Shown one piece after another: positions 22,746-30,883 of a DNA stretch of 32,499 nucleotides (its first letter is position 1; each line of letters begins with the position of its first letter). Origin of the DNA: CADEED01 sp035701825 (GTDB taxonomy: Bacteria > Pseudomonadota > Gammaproteobacteria > Steroidobacterales > Steroidobacteraceae); NCBI GenBank assembly GCA_035701825.1, contig DASSRK010000161.1, forward strand, positions 1 to 32,499, in the 5' to 3' direction. The notes below the pieces were generated by a model. The model ran no database searches. It saw only the letters and a list, made by a program, of their open reading frames with translations, and was not told where the DNA came from. Made by a program: the position numbers and the translations under genes.

Positions 22746-25472
22746 TCACTCACCAAACCGATAGGCCGCGCGCACTCCGTAGGTTCGCGGGGGATCGAGG
22801 AACGCGCGCGCCACGCCGGGAAATCCCGCGACGCCTCCGCTGCCTGGCTGGTTGCCGCGCAGGTCGACGTTGTTCTTCACCGCCTCGTCTTCGAGGTTCT
22901 GTACGTAGGCCTCGAGCATCCACGCGGCGCCGGATTCGTAGCGCAGGCTCAAGTCTGTGCGGGTGTACGCGTCCTGGCTGTCGGACGGACGGTTGAAATC
23001 GGTGAGGAACATCTCGCTCTGGTACTTCGTCTGTAGACGCGGCACCAATCGGGTTCCGTTAGCAAGCGGAAAGGAATGCTCGTACACCAGCGCGACGGTG
23101 AATTCGGGCGCGAAGGGCAATGTATTGCCACTCAGGTTGATCACCGGCGTCAGCGGATCGTTGGCCACGTAGTACTGCGAATCGACGGTGGGATAGTCGA
23201 GATACTCGGCGCTCAGGAAAGTGACCACGCCCTGCAGCACGTCGCGCGGCGCCGGCTTCCACAGCAGCTCCGATTCGATGCCGTAGATGCGTGCGCGCGT
23301 CGCGTTGCGCGTCACCAGCTGGTGGACGCCGTTGGAATCCCATTCGATCGAGGTGCGCAGGATGTCCGAGTAGTTCGAATAGAAGCCCACGGTGTTGAGC
23401 GCCATGTCGCCGTCGAGCAGCGTGGCCTTGAGCCCGATCTCGTAGTTCACGACCTCCTCCGGATCGGCGAAGGTGCCGCCGTCCTGGATGACGCCGGACT
23501 TGAAGCCGCTGTTGGTCAGCGCGTAACCGAGCACGCGCGCGCCGAAGTCGTACTCGAAGCGCGCCATGTAGGTGAGTTTCGACCACCGCTTGTCGGCATC
23601 GTTGTGCGCGGTGATGCGGCAGGTCCCCGGCACCGGCGTGGGTGAATCCGGGTCCGGTGACATCGGCAGGTCGTCGGTGGCGATGCCGTCGACGTTGAAA
23701 CCACCGCTCCCGATGGTGGCATTCGGCGCCGGGCACACCAGGTTGACGCCGCCGCGATCCTGCTTGCTGTCCTCGGTGTAGCGCGCGCCGGCGCTGAGGC
23801 GCGAATGCCCGGCCAGGTTCCACGTGACCTGGCCGAATCCGGCCCAGGACGCCAGCGAGCGGTCGGGCTGCAGGAACACCTGCGAATAGCGCACGTCGCC
23901 GGCGTCGGGCGCGCCGGGCACGCTGCCGCGATCGTCGCGCACGTCGACGTCGAAGCGGATGGAATTGTTCTCCTGGTAGAAGAACGCGCCCGCGATCCAG
24001 TCGAACCGGCCGGTCTCGAGCGGCTTGATCTGCAGCTCGTGCTGCGTGGAGATGAACTCCGAGGCGTCGGTGCGGCGTTCCTCGTCGTAGGTGGGCTGCA
24101 ACGGAGGTTCCGGCAGGGCGCGCAGCACGGGGTCCTGCGCGACACCGACATCCTGGTCGCTGACGTTCTCGCGCGTCATGCTCGCGTAGCCGAATAGATA
24201 GCTGGCCTCGACGCCGCCGGCGCGCAGGTCGGTGCGGAAGTGGAACGTGTCGTTGGTGAGATCGAGCTTGCCGGGGGAGGTGATCAGCGCGGAACGCAGC
24301 GCGTGGCCGTCGGCGGGCGCCAGGCTCACGGGAATCGTGCCCGCGCCGTGGTCCGCGTAGTGCTCGGCGGAGGCGAACATCGTCCAGGCCTCGGACGGCT
24401 CCCAGAGTCCCGAGAGGCGGAAACCCGACTTGTCGCTGTCGTCGTAACGCGGCGTCGAACTTGTGACGTTCGAGCCCGGCAGGAAGCTGATGTACCCGTC
24501 GCGTTTTTCGACGAAGGCCGCGGCGCGCAGCGCCAGCGCATCGCCCACGGGCAGGTTGAAGTAGCCCTTGAGGCGCTGCAGGTCGTAGTTGCCCAGCGTG
24601 AGGTCGAGCGCGCCGAAGGTTTCGCCGGGCACCGGTTTGGCGCTCACCACGTTGATGACGCCGGCATTCGCGTTGCGGCCGAACAGCGTGCCCTGCGGCC
24701 CGCGCAGCGCTTCCAGCCGGTCGGTGTCGTAGAGCTGGATGGTGGCGCCCTGCGGGCGCGGTGAGTAGAAGCCGTCGACGTGGAAGGCCACCGCGGCGTC
24801 ACCCACCTCGGTGCGATTGGTGGACACGATGCCGCGCAGTGCCAGGTCGAACGCCGCCTGCGTCGAGCTCAGGCCGATCTGCAGGTTGGGAATCAGCGTG
24901 GTGACACTCTTGAGATCACTGACCTGCTGACGCTCGAGCACCCGCGAGGGCAGCGCCGTCACCGCGAGCGCGCTGTGCTGCAGCGCCTGGTCGCGCTTCT
25001 CGGCGCTGACCACGATTTCATCGAGCGCAGTGGCGACACTGACGCCGACCAGCGTGGCCGATGATGTGCTGCGGCCGATGTCGGTTCGCTTCGCGAGCGG
25101 CGCTGTGGCGCGTGGGCCGTTGCGTCCGGCCGCGGTGCTGGGTGGCTCGGCGCGCACGATGCTCACGGTACGCTCGTTGATGAGGGTGAAGCTGAGGCCG
25201 GTGTCGGCCAGCAGTTTCCCGAGCGCTTCGGGCACCTCCCATTGCCCGCGCAGCGCGTGCGTGCGGACGCCTTGCACCGCTTCGTAATCGAACAGCAGCT
25301 GCATCTGCGACTGCGCGCCGAATTCCGCCAGCGCGCTGGCCGCATCCTGCGCGGCGATGTGGAAATCACGCGCCGCAGCCTGGCCTCGGGCGCCGGCACA
25401 GGCCGCGAGCGACAGCAGGAGAGTCGGCAGGAAACGGCTGCGACGCAGGCCCGCCGCAAAGCCGCGGTTCAC
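22746..25472 (-). CDS. TonB-dependent receptor with N-terminal STN signalling domain
   Basis: Encodes 908 aa from a GTG at 25472 that overlaps the FecR stop (GTGA). After a signal peptide (about residues 1-34) comes an STN domain (about 36-110: FHIAAQDAASALAEFG, QGVRTHALRGQW, LLADTGLSFTLINERTVSI) that contacts the FecR protein. A TonB box lies near DEIVVSAEKRDQ (about residue 151). The plug domain includes RLEALRGPQGTLFGRNANAG, and a 22-strand barrel follows (YTEDSKQDRGG, NYEIGLKATLLDG, IYGIESELLWKP). The protein ends RFGE rather than in the usual aromatic residue. It takes up an unknown substrate through the outer membrane and signals its presence to the sigma factor encoded just upstream. 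The substrate cannot be told from the sequence. Confidence 0.92.
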   Translation of the reverse strand: MNRGFAAGLRRSRFLPTLLLSLAACAGARGQAAARDFHIAAQDAASALAEFGAQSQMQLLFDYEAVQGVRTHALRGQWEVPEALGKLLADTGLSFTLINERTVSIVRAEPPSTAAGRNGPRATAPLAKRTDIGRSTSSATLVGVSVATALDEIVVSAEKRDQALQHSALAVTALPSRVLERQQVSDLKSVTTLIPNLQIGLSSTQAAFDLALRGIVSTNRTEVGDAAVAFHVDGFYSPRPQGATIQLYDTDRLEALRGPQGTLFGRNANAGVINVVSAKPVPGETFGALDLTLGNYDLQRLKGYFNLPVGDALALRAAAFVEKRDGYISFLPGSNVTSSTPRYDDSDKSGFRLSGLWEPSEAWTMFASAEHYADHGAGTIPVSLAPADGHALRSALITSPGKLDLTNDTFHFRTDLRAGGVEASYLFGYASMTRENVSDQDVGVAQDPVLRALPEPPLQPTYDEERRTDASEFISTQHELQIKPLETGRFDWIAGAFFYQENNSIRFDVDVRDDRGSVPGAPDAGDVRYSQVFLQPDRSLASWAGFGQVTWNLAGHSRLSAGARYTEDSKQDRGGVNLVCPAPNATIGSGGFNVDGIATDDLPMSPDPDSPTPVPGTCRITAHNDADKRWSKLTYMARFEYDFGARVLGYALTNSGFKSGVIQDGGTFADPEEVVNYEIGLKATLLDGDMALNTVGFYSNYSDILRTSIEWDSNGVHQLVTRNATRARIYGIESELLWKPAPRDVLQGVVTFLSAEYLDYPTVDSQYYVANDPLTPVINLSGNTLPFAPEFTVALVYEHSFPLANGTRLVPRLQTKYQSEMFLTDFNRPSDSQDAYTRTDLSLRYESGAAWMLEAYVQNLEDEAVKNNVDLRGNQPGSGGVAGFPGVARAFLDPPRTYGVRAAYRFGE

Positions 25473-26434
25473 GGCGGCTGGAGGACGATGGCGTCCGGCT
25501 GCGACGGGTCGATGCGCAGGTTGAAGGCGCTGGCGAGCGCCGCGGCGAAGCTGTCAGGGTCGGTGGCGTTGAAAGTGCCGCCGACACGCAGCTGCGCGAG
25601 CGAAGGGTCGGCGATGCGCAATTGGCGGCGGTTGTAGCGATTGAATTCGCCCACCGCGTCACCCAGCGATTCGCCACGGAACTGCAGGCGGCCGGAAGTC
25701 CATGCGAGGCGGCGTTCGATCTGCTGCGCTTCCATGTGGCTCACCGACACCTGGTGGTCGGCCAGCACCGCGGCTTCGCCGGCCTTGAGCGGCGGCGCGT
25801 GCGGCACGCTGTCGGAGGCAATGGCCACGGAACCTTCGGCCACCAGCACGTCGATGCGCTCGGATTCCCGCAGCCTCACCGCGAACGCGGTGCCGATGGC
25901 CCGCACCTGGGTGTCGACCGCGGTCACGGTGAACGGGCGCGAGGAATTGTGGACCACCTGGAAGCGGCCTTCGCCACGCAGCAGTCGCACCTCGCGCTGG
26001 CGTGAGCCCTGGCGCACGCGGATCTCGCTGTTGGTGTTCAGGTGAATCACGCTGCCATCCTCGAGCACGATGCGCGCGATGCCGCCGACGGGCGTCTCGT
26101 AGTGCTTCCACCCGAGCTGCGCCTGGATCACGAAGAATCCGGCGATCAACGCCACCACCAGCGTGGCCGCCAGCGCCCAGGTGAACGGGCGCCGCTCGCG
26201 CACGGCGGGTCCGCGCAGCAAGTCCACGTCGACACGGCCATCGAGCGGACGCAGTTCCTGCAACCGGTCGCAGCGCTCCCACGCGGCCTGGAGCCGCAGG
26301 AATGCCACGCGATGACGGATGTCGGCTTCCAACCATTGGCTGAACGCGGCCTCGTCCTCGGGCGAGGGCTGGCCCGCGTCGCGCGCCGCGAGCCAACGCG
26401 CGGCCTGCTGCTCGAGCAGTTCCTGGCTGGTCAC
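25469..26434 (-). CDS. FecR-family anti-sigma factor
   Basis: Encodes 321 aa from a GTG at 26434 that overlaps the sigma stop (GTGA). The N-terminal cytoplasmic DUF4880 region (LLEQQAARWLAARDAGQPSP, about residues 6-25) binds the sigma factor. A single membrane helix follows (TWALAATLVVALIAGFFVI, about residues 92-110). The periplasmic FecR domain has the typical TPVGGIARIVLEDGSVIHLN, RQREVRLLRGEGRFQV and IGTAFAVRLRE. The C-terminal DUF4974 domain (GRLQFRGESLGDAVGEFNRYN, LRVGGTFNATD) is the receptor-contact module. It passes the signal from the STN domain of the adjacent receptor. Confidence 0.93.
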   Translation of the reverse strand: MTSQELLEQQAARWLAARDAGQPSPEDEAAFSQWLEADIRHRVAFLRLQAAWERCDRLQELRPLDGRVDVDLLRGPAVRERRPFTWALAATLVVALIAGFFVIQAQLGWKHYETPVGGIARIVLEDGSVIHLNTNSEIRVRQGSRQREVRLLRGEGRFQVVHNSSRPFTVTAVDTQVRAIGTAFAVRLRESERIDVLVAEGSVAIASDSVPHAPPLKAGEAAVLADHQVSVSHMEAQQIERRLAWTSGRLQFRGESLGDAVGEFNRYNRRQLRIADPSLAQLRVGGTFNATDPDSFAAALASAFNLRIDPSQPDAIVLQPP

Positions 26435-27009
26435 GAAGACTGCTCCGCGCGCCGTCGCGAGCGATCGAACCACGGCGAACGCCGTTCCGCGACCGGCGAG
26501 CCCGCGAGCGCGGCGCTGCACAGGCGCATGCCCTTGGCGAGATGCTGTTCGACGGTGTTCTCGGAGATATTGAGCTCGGCGGCGATCTCCTTTTGCGACA
26601 GGCCGTAGACCTTGCGCAGCGTGAACACGTGTCGGCAGCGCGTCGGCAGCCGTGCCATGGCCTGCGTCAGCAACGCCAGCTCCTGGTGTGTGTTGACGAT
26701 TTCGTCCACCTGGCTGCGCTCGTCGAGCAGTTCGAGCTGCTCGAGGTCCGAGACGAGCTCGATCGGCACCACCTGGCGATGCCGCAGCCACGACAGGGCG
26801 ACGTTGCGGGCGACGGTCAGCGCGAAGGCGCGGATCGAGCGGATCTCTTCGCGGTTCTGCGCGCTACCGGCGGCCAGCAGGTGTGCCCAGGTTTCCTGCA
26901 GCAGTTCGTCGACGTCCGCGCTGTTGCGCGTGTATCGATGCAGGCAGGCACGCAACACTCCCTCGAACTCGAGGGAGGCCACCAGGTACCGGTCTTCGGC
27001 GCGTTTCAT
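26431..27009 (-). CDS. FecI-like ECF sigma factor
   Basis: Encodes 192 aa from the ATG at 27009. Region 2 is seen in LRACLHRYTRNSADVDELLQ and ETWAHLLAAG, then IRAFALTVARNVALSWLRH. Region 4 is LPTRCRHVFTLRKVYGLSQK and EIAAELNISENTVEQHLAKG, a clear helix-turn-helix of the FecI group. It is the first gene of the sigma, anti-sigma, receptor operon and should activate that operon when the receptor binds its ligand. The tail (VAERRSPWFDRSRRRAEQSS) is basic and probably disordered. Confidence 0.93.
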   Translation of the reverse strand: MKRAEDRYLVASLEFEGVLRACLHRYTRNSADVDELLQETWAHLLAAGSAQNREEIRSIRAFALTVARNVALSWLRHRQVVPIELVSDLEQLELLDERSQVDEIVNTHQELALLTQAMARLPTRCRHVFTLRKVYGLSQKEIAAELNISENTVEQHLAKGMRLCSAALAGSPVAERRSPWFDRSRRRAEQSS

Positions 27010-27166
27010 GGGCGGTCGATGGTACACATCCTTAGGGGGGCCGCGAACGTCTCGTGACAGATGGCGCGGAAAATCCGCGTGCCGCCGATCTCTGCCATTC
27101 GCGGATTGGGCGGCGACGTGCGGAAACGGGCCGCCCGCCGCCCAAGCCGTGACCCGCCAGCCTTCA

Positions 27167-27174
27167 GTAGTTAG
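27167..27174 (-). repeat. CTAACTAC octamer, copy 4
   Basis: The only fully intergenic copy. It lies between the divergent sigma factor and the small membrane-protein gene, 35 bp upstream of a consensus TTGACA. Confidence 0.7.
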
Positions 27175-27196
27175 CGACGGCCACCGATGCGCCGCC

Positions 27197-27237
27197 TGTA
27201 AAGCATGCTTGACAAGGCGTGATTCGCTATGTAAAGC
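27197..27237 (+). promoter_or_regulatory. Promoter and direct-repeat operator candidate of the membrane protein/XRE pair
   Basis: A consensus -35 TTGACA lies at 27209-27214; 17 bp later comes TAAAGC, a weak -10. TGTAAAGC occurs twice, at 27197-27204 and 27230-27237, exactly 33 bp apart (about three helix turns), flanking the -35 and covering the -10. The first copy runs into the palindrome AAGCATGCTT. A repressor dimer or tetramer bound to both would block the promoter; the XRE protein at 27655 is the obvious candidate. Confidence 0.5.
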
Positions 27238-27261
27238 TTCCTTTCCATACAGGAGGCACCC

Positions 27262-27645
27262 GTGAACAACAAGACCCGTCGGTACCAGGTCGAACTCGCG
27301 ATCTCGCTGGTCATCTATTTCCTGCTGGTGTTCGGCAGCAACTGGCTGCTGCGCCTCATGAACCCCCAGGGAGCGGTGAAGTACGCAATCGCGGTGCTTC
27401 CGATGTTCGGGGTGATCGCCATGGCGGCGGCCATCCTGCGCCACGTGCGCCGCCTGGACGAATTGCAGCAGCGCGCCTCACTCGAGGCACTGGCGTTCGC
27501 GTTCAGTGCTTCCGCGTTCGGCTTCTTCGCCTGGGGCTTCGCCGAGACCGCCGGCGCACCGAAGCTCCCGACCTTCGCCATCTGGCCGATCATGGCGGCA
27601 CTGTGGATGCTCGGCGGGTTGCTCGCCCGCCGGCGCTATAGCTGA
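27262..27645 (+). CDS. Small four-helix membrane protein
   Basis: Encodes 127 aa from a GTG at 27262 with a very strong AGGAGG 5 bp upstream. Four hydrophobic segments are clear: AISLVIYFLLVFGSNWLL, YAIAVLPMFGVIAMAAAIL, LAFAFSASAFGFFAWGFA and FAIWPIMAALWMLGGLLA, with a basic loop RHVRRLDELQQRASLE between helices 2 and 3. I do not recognise a named family. Genes for such proteins are often followed by a very small XRE regulator, as here (9 bp gap), so the pair probably forms one autoregulated operon. Its function is unknown. Confidence 0.8.
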   Translation: MNNKTRRYQVELAISLVIYFLLVFGSNWLLRLMNPQGAVKYAIAVLPMFGVIAMAAAILRHVRRLDELQQRASLEALAFAFSASAFGFFAWGFAETAGAPKLPTFAIWPIMAALWMLGGLLARRRYS

Positions 27646-27654
27646 GCGACGGCC

Positions 27655-27843
27655 ATGAAGAACCAGGTCAAACAGCTGCGCGAGGCGCGCGGCATGTCGC
27701 AGGGACAGCTGGCCGAGGCGCTCGACGTCTCCCGCCAGACGGTCAATGCCATCGAGAACGGCCGTTACGACCCCAGCCTGCCGCTCGCCTTCGCCATCGC
27801 CGCGCTGTTCAAACTGCGCATCGAGGACATCTTCACGCCCTGA
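27655..27843 (+). CDS. Small XRE-family transcriptional regulator
   Basis: Encodes 62 aa, essentially only a Cro/CI-type helix-turn-helix: LREARGMSQGQLAEALDVSR, QTVNAIENGRYDPSLPLAFA and LFKLRIEDIFTP. This is the compact YozG-like type that is usually paired with a small membrane-protein gene. It probably represses its own operon, perhaps through the TGTAAAGC repeats. The stop is 8 bp from the convergent ankyrin gene. Confidence 0.92.
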   Translation: MKNQVKQLREARGMSQGQLAEALDVSRQTVNAIENGRYDPSLPLAFAIAALFKLRIEDIFTP

Positions 27844-27851
27844 GCTTCCCG

Positions 27852-29504
27852 TCAGTCCTTCGGGCCCAACAACACTTCCGCGACGTCCTCTGGAAAGTGG
27901 AATACGCGGTCGTCGACCAGCAGCCGGCGAGTCGGCTCGCCGGGGTCCGTGCCCGGCACCGGTGTCGCGACCGGCAAGCCATGCGCCAGCAGCGCCGCCG
28001 CACAACCCGGCCAGTCGCCATCGCGGCGCGGCTGGTTGACCGAAGCCCACGACAGCGTGCCGATCACGTCGCTGTGGTAGCCATGCTGCTCGCGGAAACT
28101 CGCGCCGTGCCGCAGGAGGAATTCGGCGAGCTCGGGCCGGCCGCGAAACACGGCCCAGTTGAGCGCCGAACCGTCGATGTCACCGCCGCGCTCCGCGATC
28201 GGCCAGCCCAGCGTGACCATGAGGCGTACCGCGTCGTCGCGGCCGCTCATGGCGAGATTCGGCAGTAGTTTGAGCTGGCCTTCGGTGAGCGATGCGATGA
28301 GGCCGGGGTTGGCGTCGAGCAGGGCGCGGGCTTCGCGCTCGTCCGCGCGCGCGCAGGCCGCGGTGAATTTCTCGGCGGCGTTCAGCGGCTCGCCGCTGCC
28401 GCCCTGGAGCATGCGCATGACTTCGGGCAGCCCGGCCGTCGCGGCATGCTGGGACGCCGTCTGCCGGTGCTGGTCGAGCGCGCGCGGGTCGGCGCCCGCA
28501 TCCAGCAGCGCCCGCACGTGCGCGGCCGAACGGCGGCGATAGATGGCCCAGTGCAGGATGCGGCCCAGATCCGGATCGCCATGGCGCGTGTGCGCCAGCA
28601 GCATCTTCAGGCCAGCGAGATTGTCGAAGTCCAGGACCTTGGCGAGCGCGTTGGTGCCTTCCACGCGGGTTCCGGCCTCGAGCAGCAGCCGGGTGCAAGG
28701 CAGATCGGGGCGCGGATCGTCGATGGAGTGATACAGCGACTCGTTGTCGTTCGCGTCGGCGCCCGCCGCCAGCAGCAGGCGGGTCATGTCCTCGTCGTGG
28801 ATCTTGCCGGCCGCGCCGTAGATCGCGGTGAGTTCTTCGTCGCCGGGCTGTTCGAGCGAATGCGGCGCCCAGCGGTTGCGGAACGTCTGGTTGGGATCGG
28901 CGCCGTGCTCCAGCAGCAGGCGCAGGCAGCGCTGCAGGCCGTCGCGATACCGATCGAGCCGCGCCAGGCTCGAATGCGCCACCGCGATCACCGGCGGGAT
29001 GTTGAGCGGCCCGCCGGCGCGGTTCACCCAGGTCGCGTCCCGGTCGATCGCCTTCCTAACTACTTCGACGTCGCCCACGGCGCAGGCCACCAGCGGTTCG
29101 GTGACCAGGCCCGGCTGCTCCTCGTAAAGTCTTGCCGCCAGCTCGGGCCTGGGCTGCCCGGGCCCGCCGGCGACGTCGCCGCCATACACCAGGCGCAGCC
29201 ATTGGAGCTGCGAGGCGCGCGCGCCGAGCGTTCGCACGCGGTTGAGCTCCACCTGGTCCCGCAGCGCATTCCAGCTCGCGGCGCCATATTCGCGCGCCAC
29301 GCACGACTGCGCGTCGTGCAGCCGCAATTGCAGCGCCGCGAGCGCGGCGTTGCTCTTGCCGCGCAACGCCGGCAGGGCGGAGCGGAAGCGTTCGAATGCC
29401 GCCTCGTCACCGCGGCGGTAGGCGCGCAGCAGATCCTTGGCCTGCTTGCGCAGGTGGTCGAGATTCGACCTCTCGGGAAGGGTATCCACGATCAAAACCT
29501 CCAT
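27852..29504 (-). CDS. Ankyrin-repeat protein
   Basis: Encodes 550 aa from the ATG at 29504; an ATG at 29540 in frame would add 12 residues, and neither has a clear ribosome site. The N-terminal helix pair SNLDHLRKQAKDLLRAYRRG and FERFRSALPALRGKSNAALA is typical of a bacterial ankyrin family. Ankyrin repeats follow over about residues 130-520, for example LLLEHGADPNQTFRNRWAP, MTRLLLAAGADANDNESLY, VRALLDAGADPRALDQHR and LAEFLLRHGASFREQHGY. There is no signal peptide or membrane helix, so a cytoplasmic protein-binding role is inferred; the partner is unknown. The codons GTA GTT AGG at the embedded octamer are rare in this gene. Confidence 0.9.
   Translation of the reverse strand: MEVLIVDTLPERSNLDHLRKQAKDLLRAYRRGDEAAFERFRSALPALRGKSNAALAALQLRLHDAQSCVAREYGAASWNALRDQVELNRVRTLGARASQLQWLRLVYGGDVAGGPGQPRPELAARLYEEQPGLVTEPLVACAVGDVEVVRKAIDRDATWVNRAGGPLNIPPVIAVAHSSLARLDRYRDGLQRCLRLLLEHGADPNQTFRNRWAPHSLEQPGDEELTAIYGAAGKIHDEDMTRLLLAAGADANDNESLYHSIDDPRPDLPCTRLLLEAGTRVEGTNALAKVLDFDNLAGLKMLLAHTRHGDPDLGRILHWAIYRRRSAAHVRALLDAGADPRALDQHRQTASQHAATAGLPEVMRMLQGGSGEPLNAAEKFTAACARADEREARALLDANPGLIASLTEGQLKLLPNLAMSGRDDAVRLMVTLGWPIAERGGDIDGSALNWAVFRGRPELAEFLLRHGASFREQHGYHSDVIGTLSWASVNQPRRDGDWPGCAAALLAHGLPVATPVPGTDPGEPTRRLLVDDRVFHFPEDVAEVLLGPKD
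29056..29063 (+). repeat. CTAACTAC octamer, copy 5
   Basis: Inside the ankyrin gene, where the opposite strand reads Val-Val-Arg with three rare codons. Confidence 0.7.
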
Positions 29505-29647
29505 GCATGAACGCCGGATGGTCCGCAGCACCGGCTGCATAAAGGTTTGCTGTTCGACAGATGCACAAGTGGGTTCGACCCTGCCCGCGGACCCGGGTGC
29601 GGCTTGTTCCGCGGCGGGACTATAGCCGACGAGCTCCGCTGGGTTGC

Positions 29648-30883
29648 TTAATTTTTGAGTGCCGCGATGACCTCGGTGGCCGCCCTCGTCCCGCTATCGT
29701 GCGCGCCGTGGGCCGTGGAGAAGTCACTGCCATGCGTCGCTTCGCCCGCGAAGAACACGCGCTTCTCGAACGGCAGGGCGAGACGGTTGCGTGCGGCCTT
29801 CTGTCCGGGGAGCGCGTAGCTGTACGCGCCGCCCACGCGCTTTGAGCGGGACCAGTGCGAAGCCGTCAGAGGCCTCAGTGACTTGCGCACCCCGGCACCG
29901 AACAGGCCGGCGATCTGGTCCATGGCGAAGCTGAAACCCGCTTCGAGTCCGTGCTCGCACAAGAGGTGCGCGCGCTCCCCACCGAAGAAACACTCGATCA
30001 CCGGCCAACCGAAGGGACGGATGTAGTACGACGCCGTGCTCGCGTCGCGCGGATTGCCGGTGACGTGGGTCTCCGGTTCGAACGGAGCGTCGGCGATGAT
30101 CTCCAGGAACAGTTTTTCGTTGAGGCCCAGTGGCAGCTGCCGCGCCGCCTCGCGCCATGGCTCGAGCTCGGCCGGTAGTTCGATGCTGTCGCCGGCGAGC
30201 ACGCCGCTCGACACAGTGAGCACCGCCGCGCGTGCGCGGATTGCCCCGGTGGCAGTGGTGAGCCGCACGCCGTCGTGGATCAGCGCGATGGACTCCACCG
30301 GCGTGGCGAGACGCAGCGCGACTTCGCGCGGGAAGCTGCGTGCCACCAGCGCGCCGAGCCCCGAGCGCAGGCGCCAGTTGGCCTCCGTCGAGGCCTCGTC
30401 GTAGGCCACGTAGTCTGCGGCGGAGAGTTGCTCGAGCCGCGCGCCGCTGATGAATCCCACGATGGCGCGGATGTGCGCATTCCACCGGCCTTGCGGCTCC
30501 AGAGCATCGGCGGCGCGATCGCTGGCCGGGGGCGAGTCGCGCAATCGCGTGGTCCACGCATCGAAGGCCCGCCAAGCCTCCGCCTGTTCGGCCGCCGGAA
30601 AACCCAGGTCCTTGTACTGGACACCCCAGGCCGCGCGCGATTCGTCGACCGGCACGCCCGACGCCTGCGCGATCGCCGCCCAGGAATTGCGTTCGGCGGA
30701 ATGCAGCCAGCCGCAGCCGAGATCGAGCTCCAGCCCGCGGATTTCCTGTGTCCAGGCGCGCCCGCCGAGCCGCGAGCCGGCCTCCAGCAGCAAGGTAGTT
30801 AGTCCGCTGCCCGCCAGGCGCCGCGCGGCGCCGACGCCTGCCGCGCCGCCGCCCACGATGACGATGTCGAAGTCGGCGCTCAA
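29648..30883 (-). CDS. FAD-dependent amine oxidase family protein
   Basis: Encodes 411 aa. The reading frame is open further upstream, but the FAD-binding strand FDIVIVGGGAAGVGAARRL must be near the start. The TTG at 30883 gives MSADFDIVIV and overlaps the dehydrogenase stop (TTGA), so it is the likely start. Further family features are LEAGSRLGGRAWT (second FAD contact), LDLGCGWLH and, at the C-terminus, RVFFAGEATHGSDFSTAHGA. This is the flavin monoamine oxidase / phytoene desaturase-like superfamily; the substrate is unknown. No signal peptide is seen, although the coupled dehydrogenase has a Tat signal. Confidence 0.85.
   Translation of the reverse strand: MSADFDIVIVGGGAAGVGAARRLAGSGLTTLLLEAGSRLGGRAWTQEIRGLELDLGCGWLHSAERNSWAAIAQASGVPVDESRAAWGVQYKDLGFPAAEQAEAWRAFDAWTTRLRDSPPASDRAADALEPQGRWNAHIRAIVGFISGARLEQLSAADYVAYDEASTEANWRLRSGLGALVARSFPREVALRLATPVESIALIHDGVRLTTATGAIRARAAVLTVSSGVLAGDSIELPAELEPWREAARQLPLGLNEKLFLEIIADAPFEPETHVTGNPRDASTASYYIRPFGWPVIECFFGGERAHLLCEHGLEAGFSFAMDQIAGLFGAGVRKSLRPLTASHWSRSKRVGGAYSYALPGQKAARNRLALPFEKRVFFAGEATHGSDFSTAHGAHDSGTRAATEVIAALKN
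30795..30802 (-). repeat. CTAACTAC octamer, copy 6
   Basis: Lies over Leu-Thr-Thr codons (cta act acc) near the N-terminus of the amine oxidase. Confidence 0.7.

Noticed and set aside
29565..29590. GGTTCGACCC resembling a tRNA T-loop
   Set aside because: The flanking stem does not pair properly and no anticodon or acceptor arms are found nearby.
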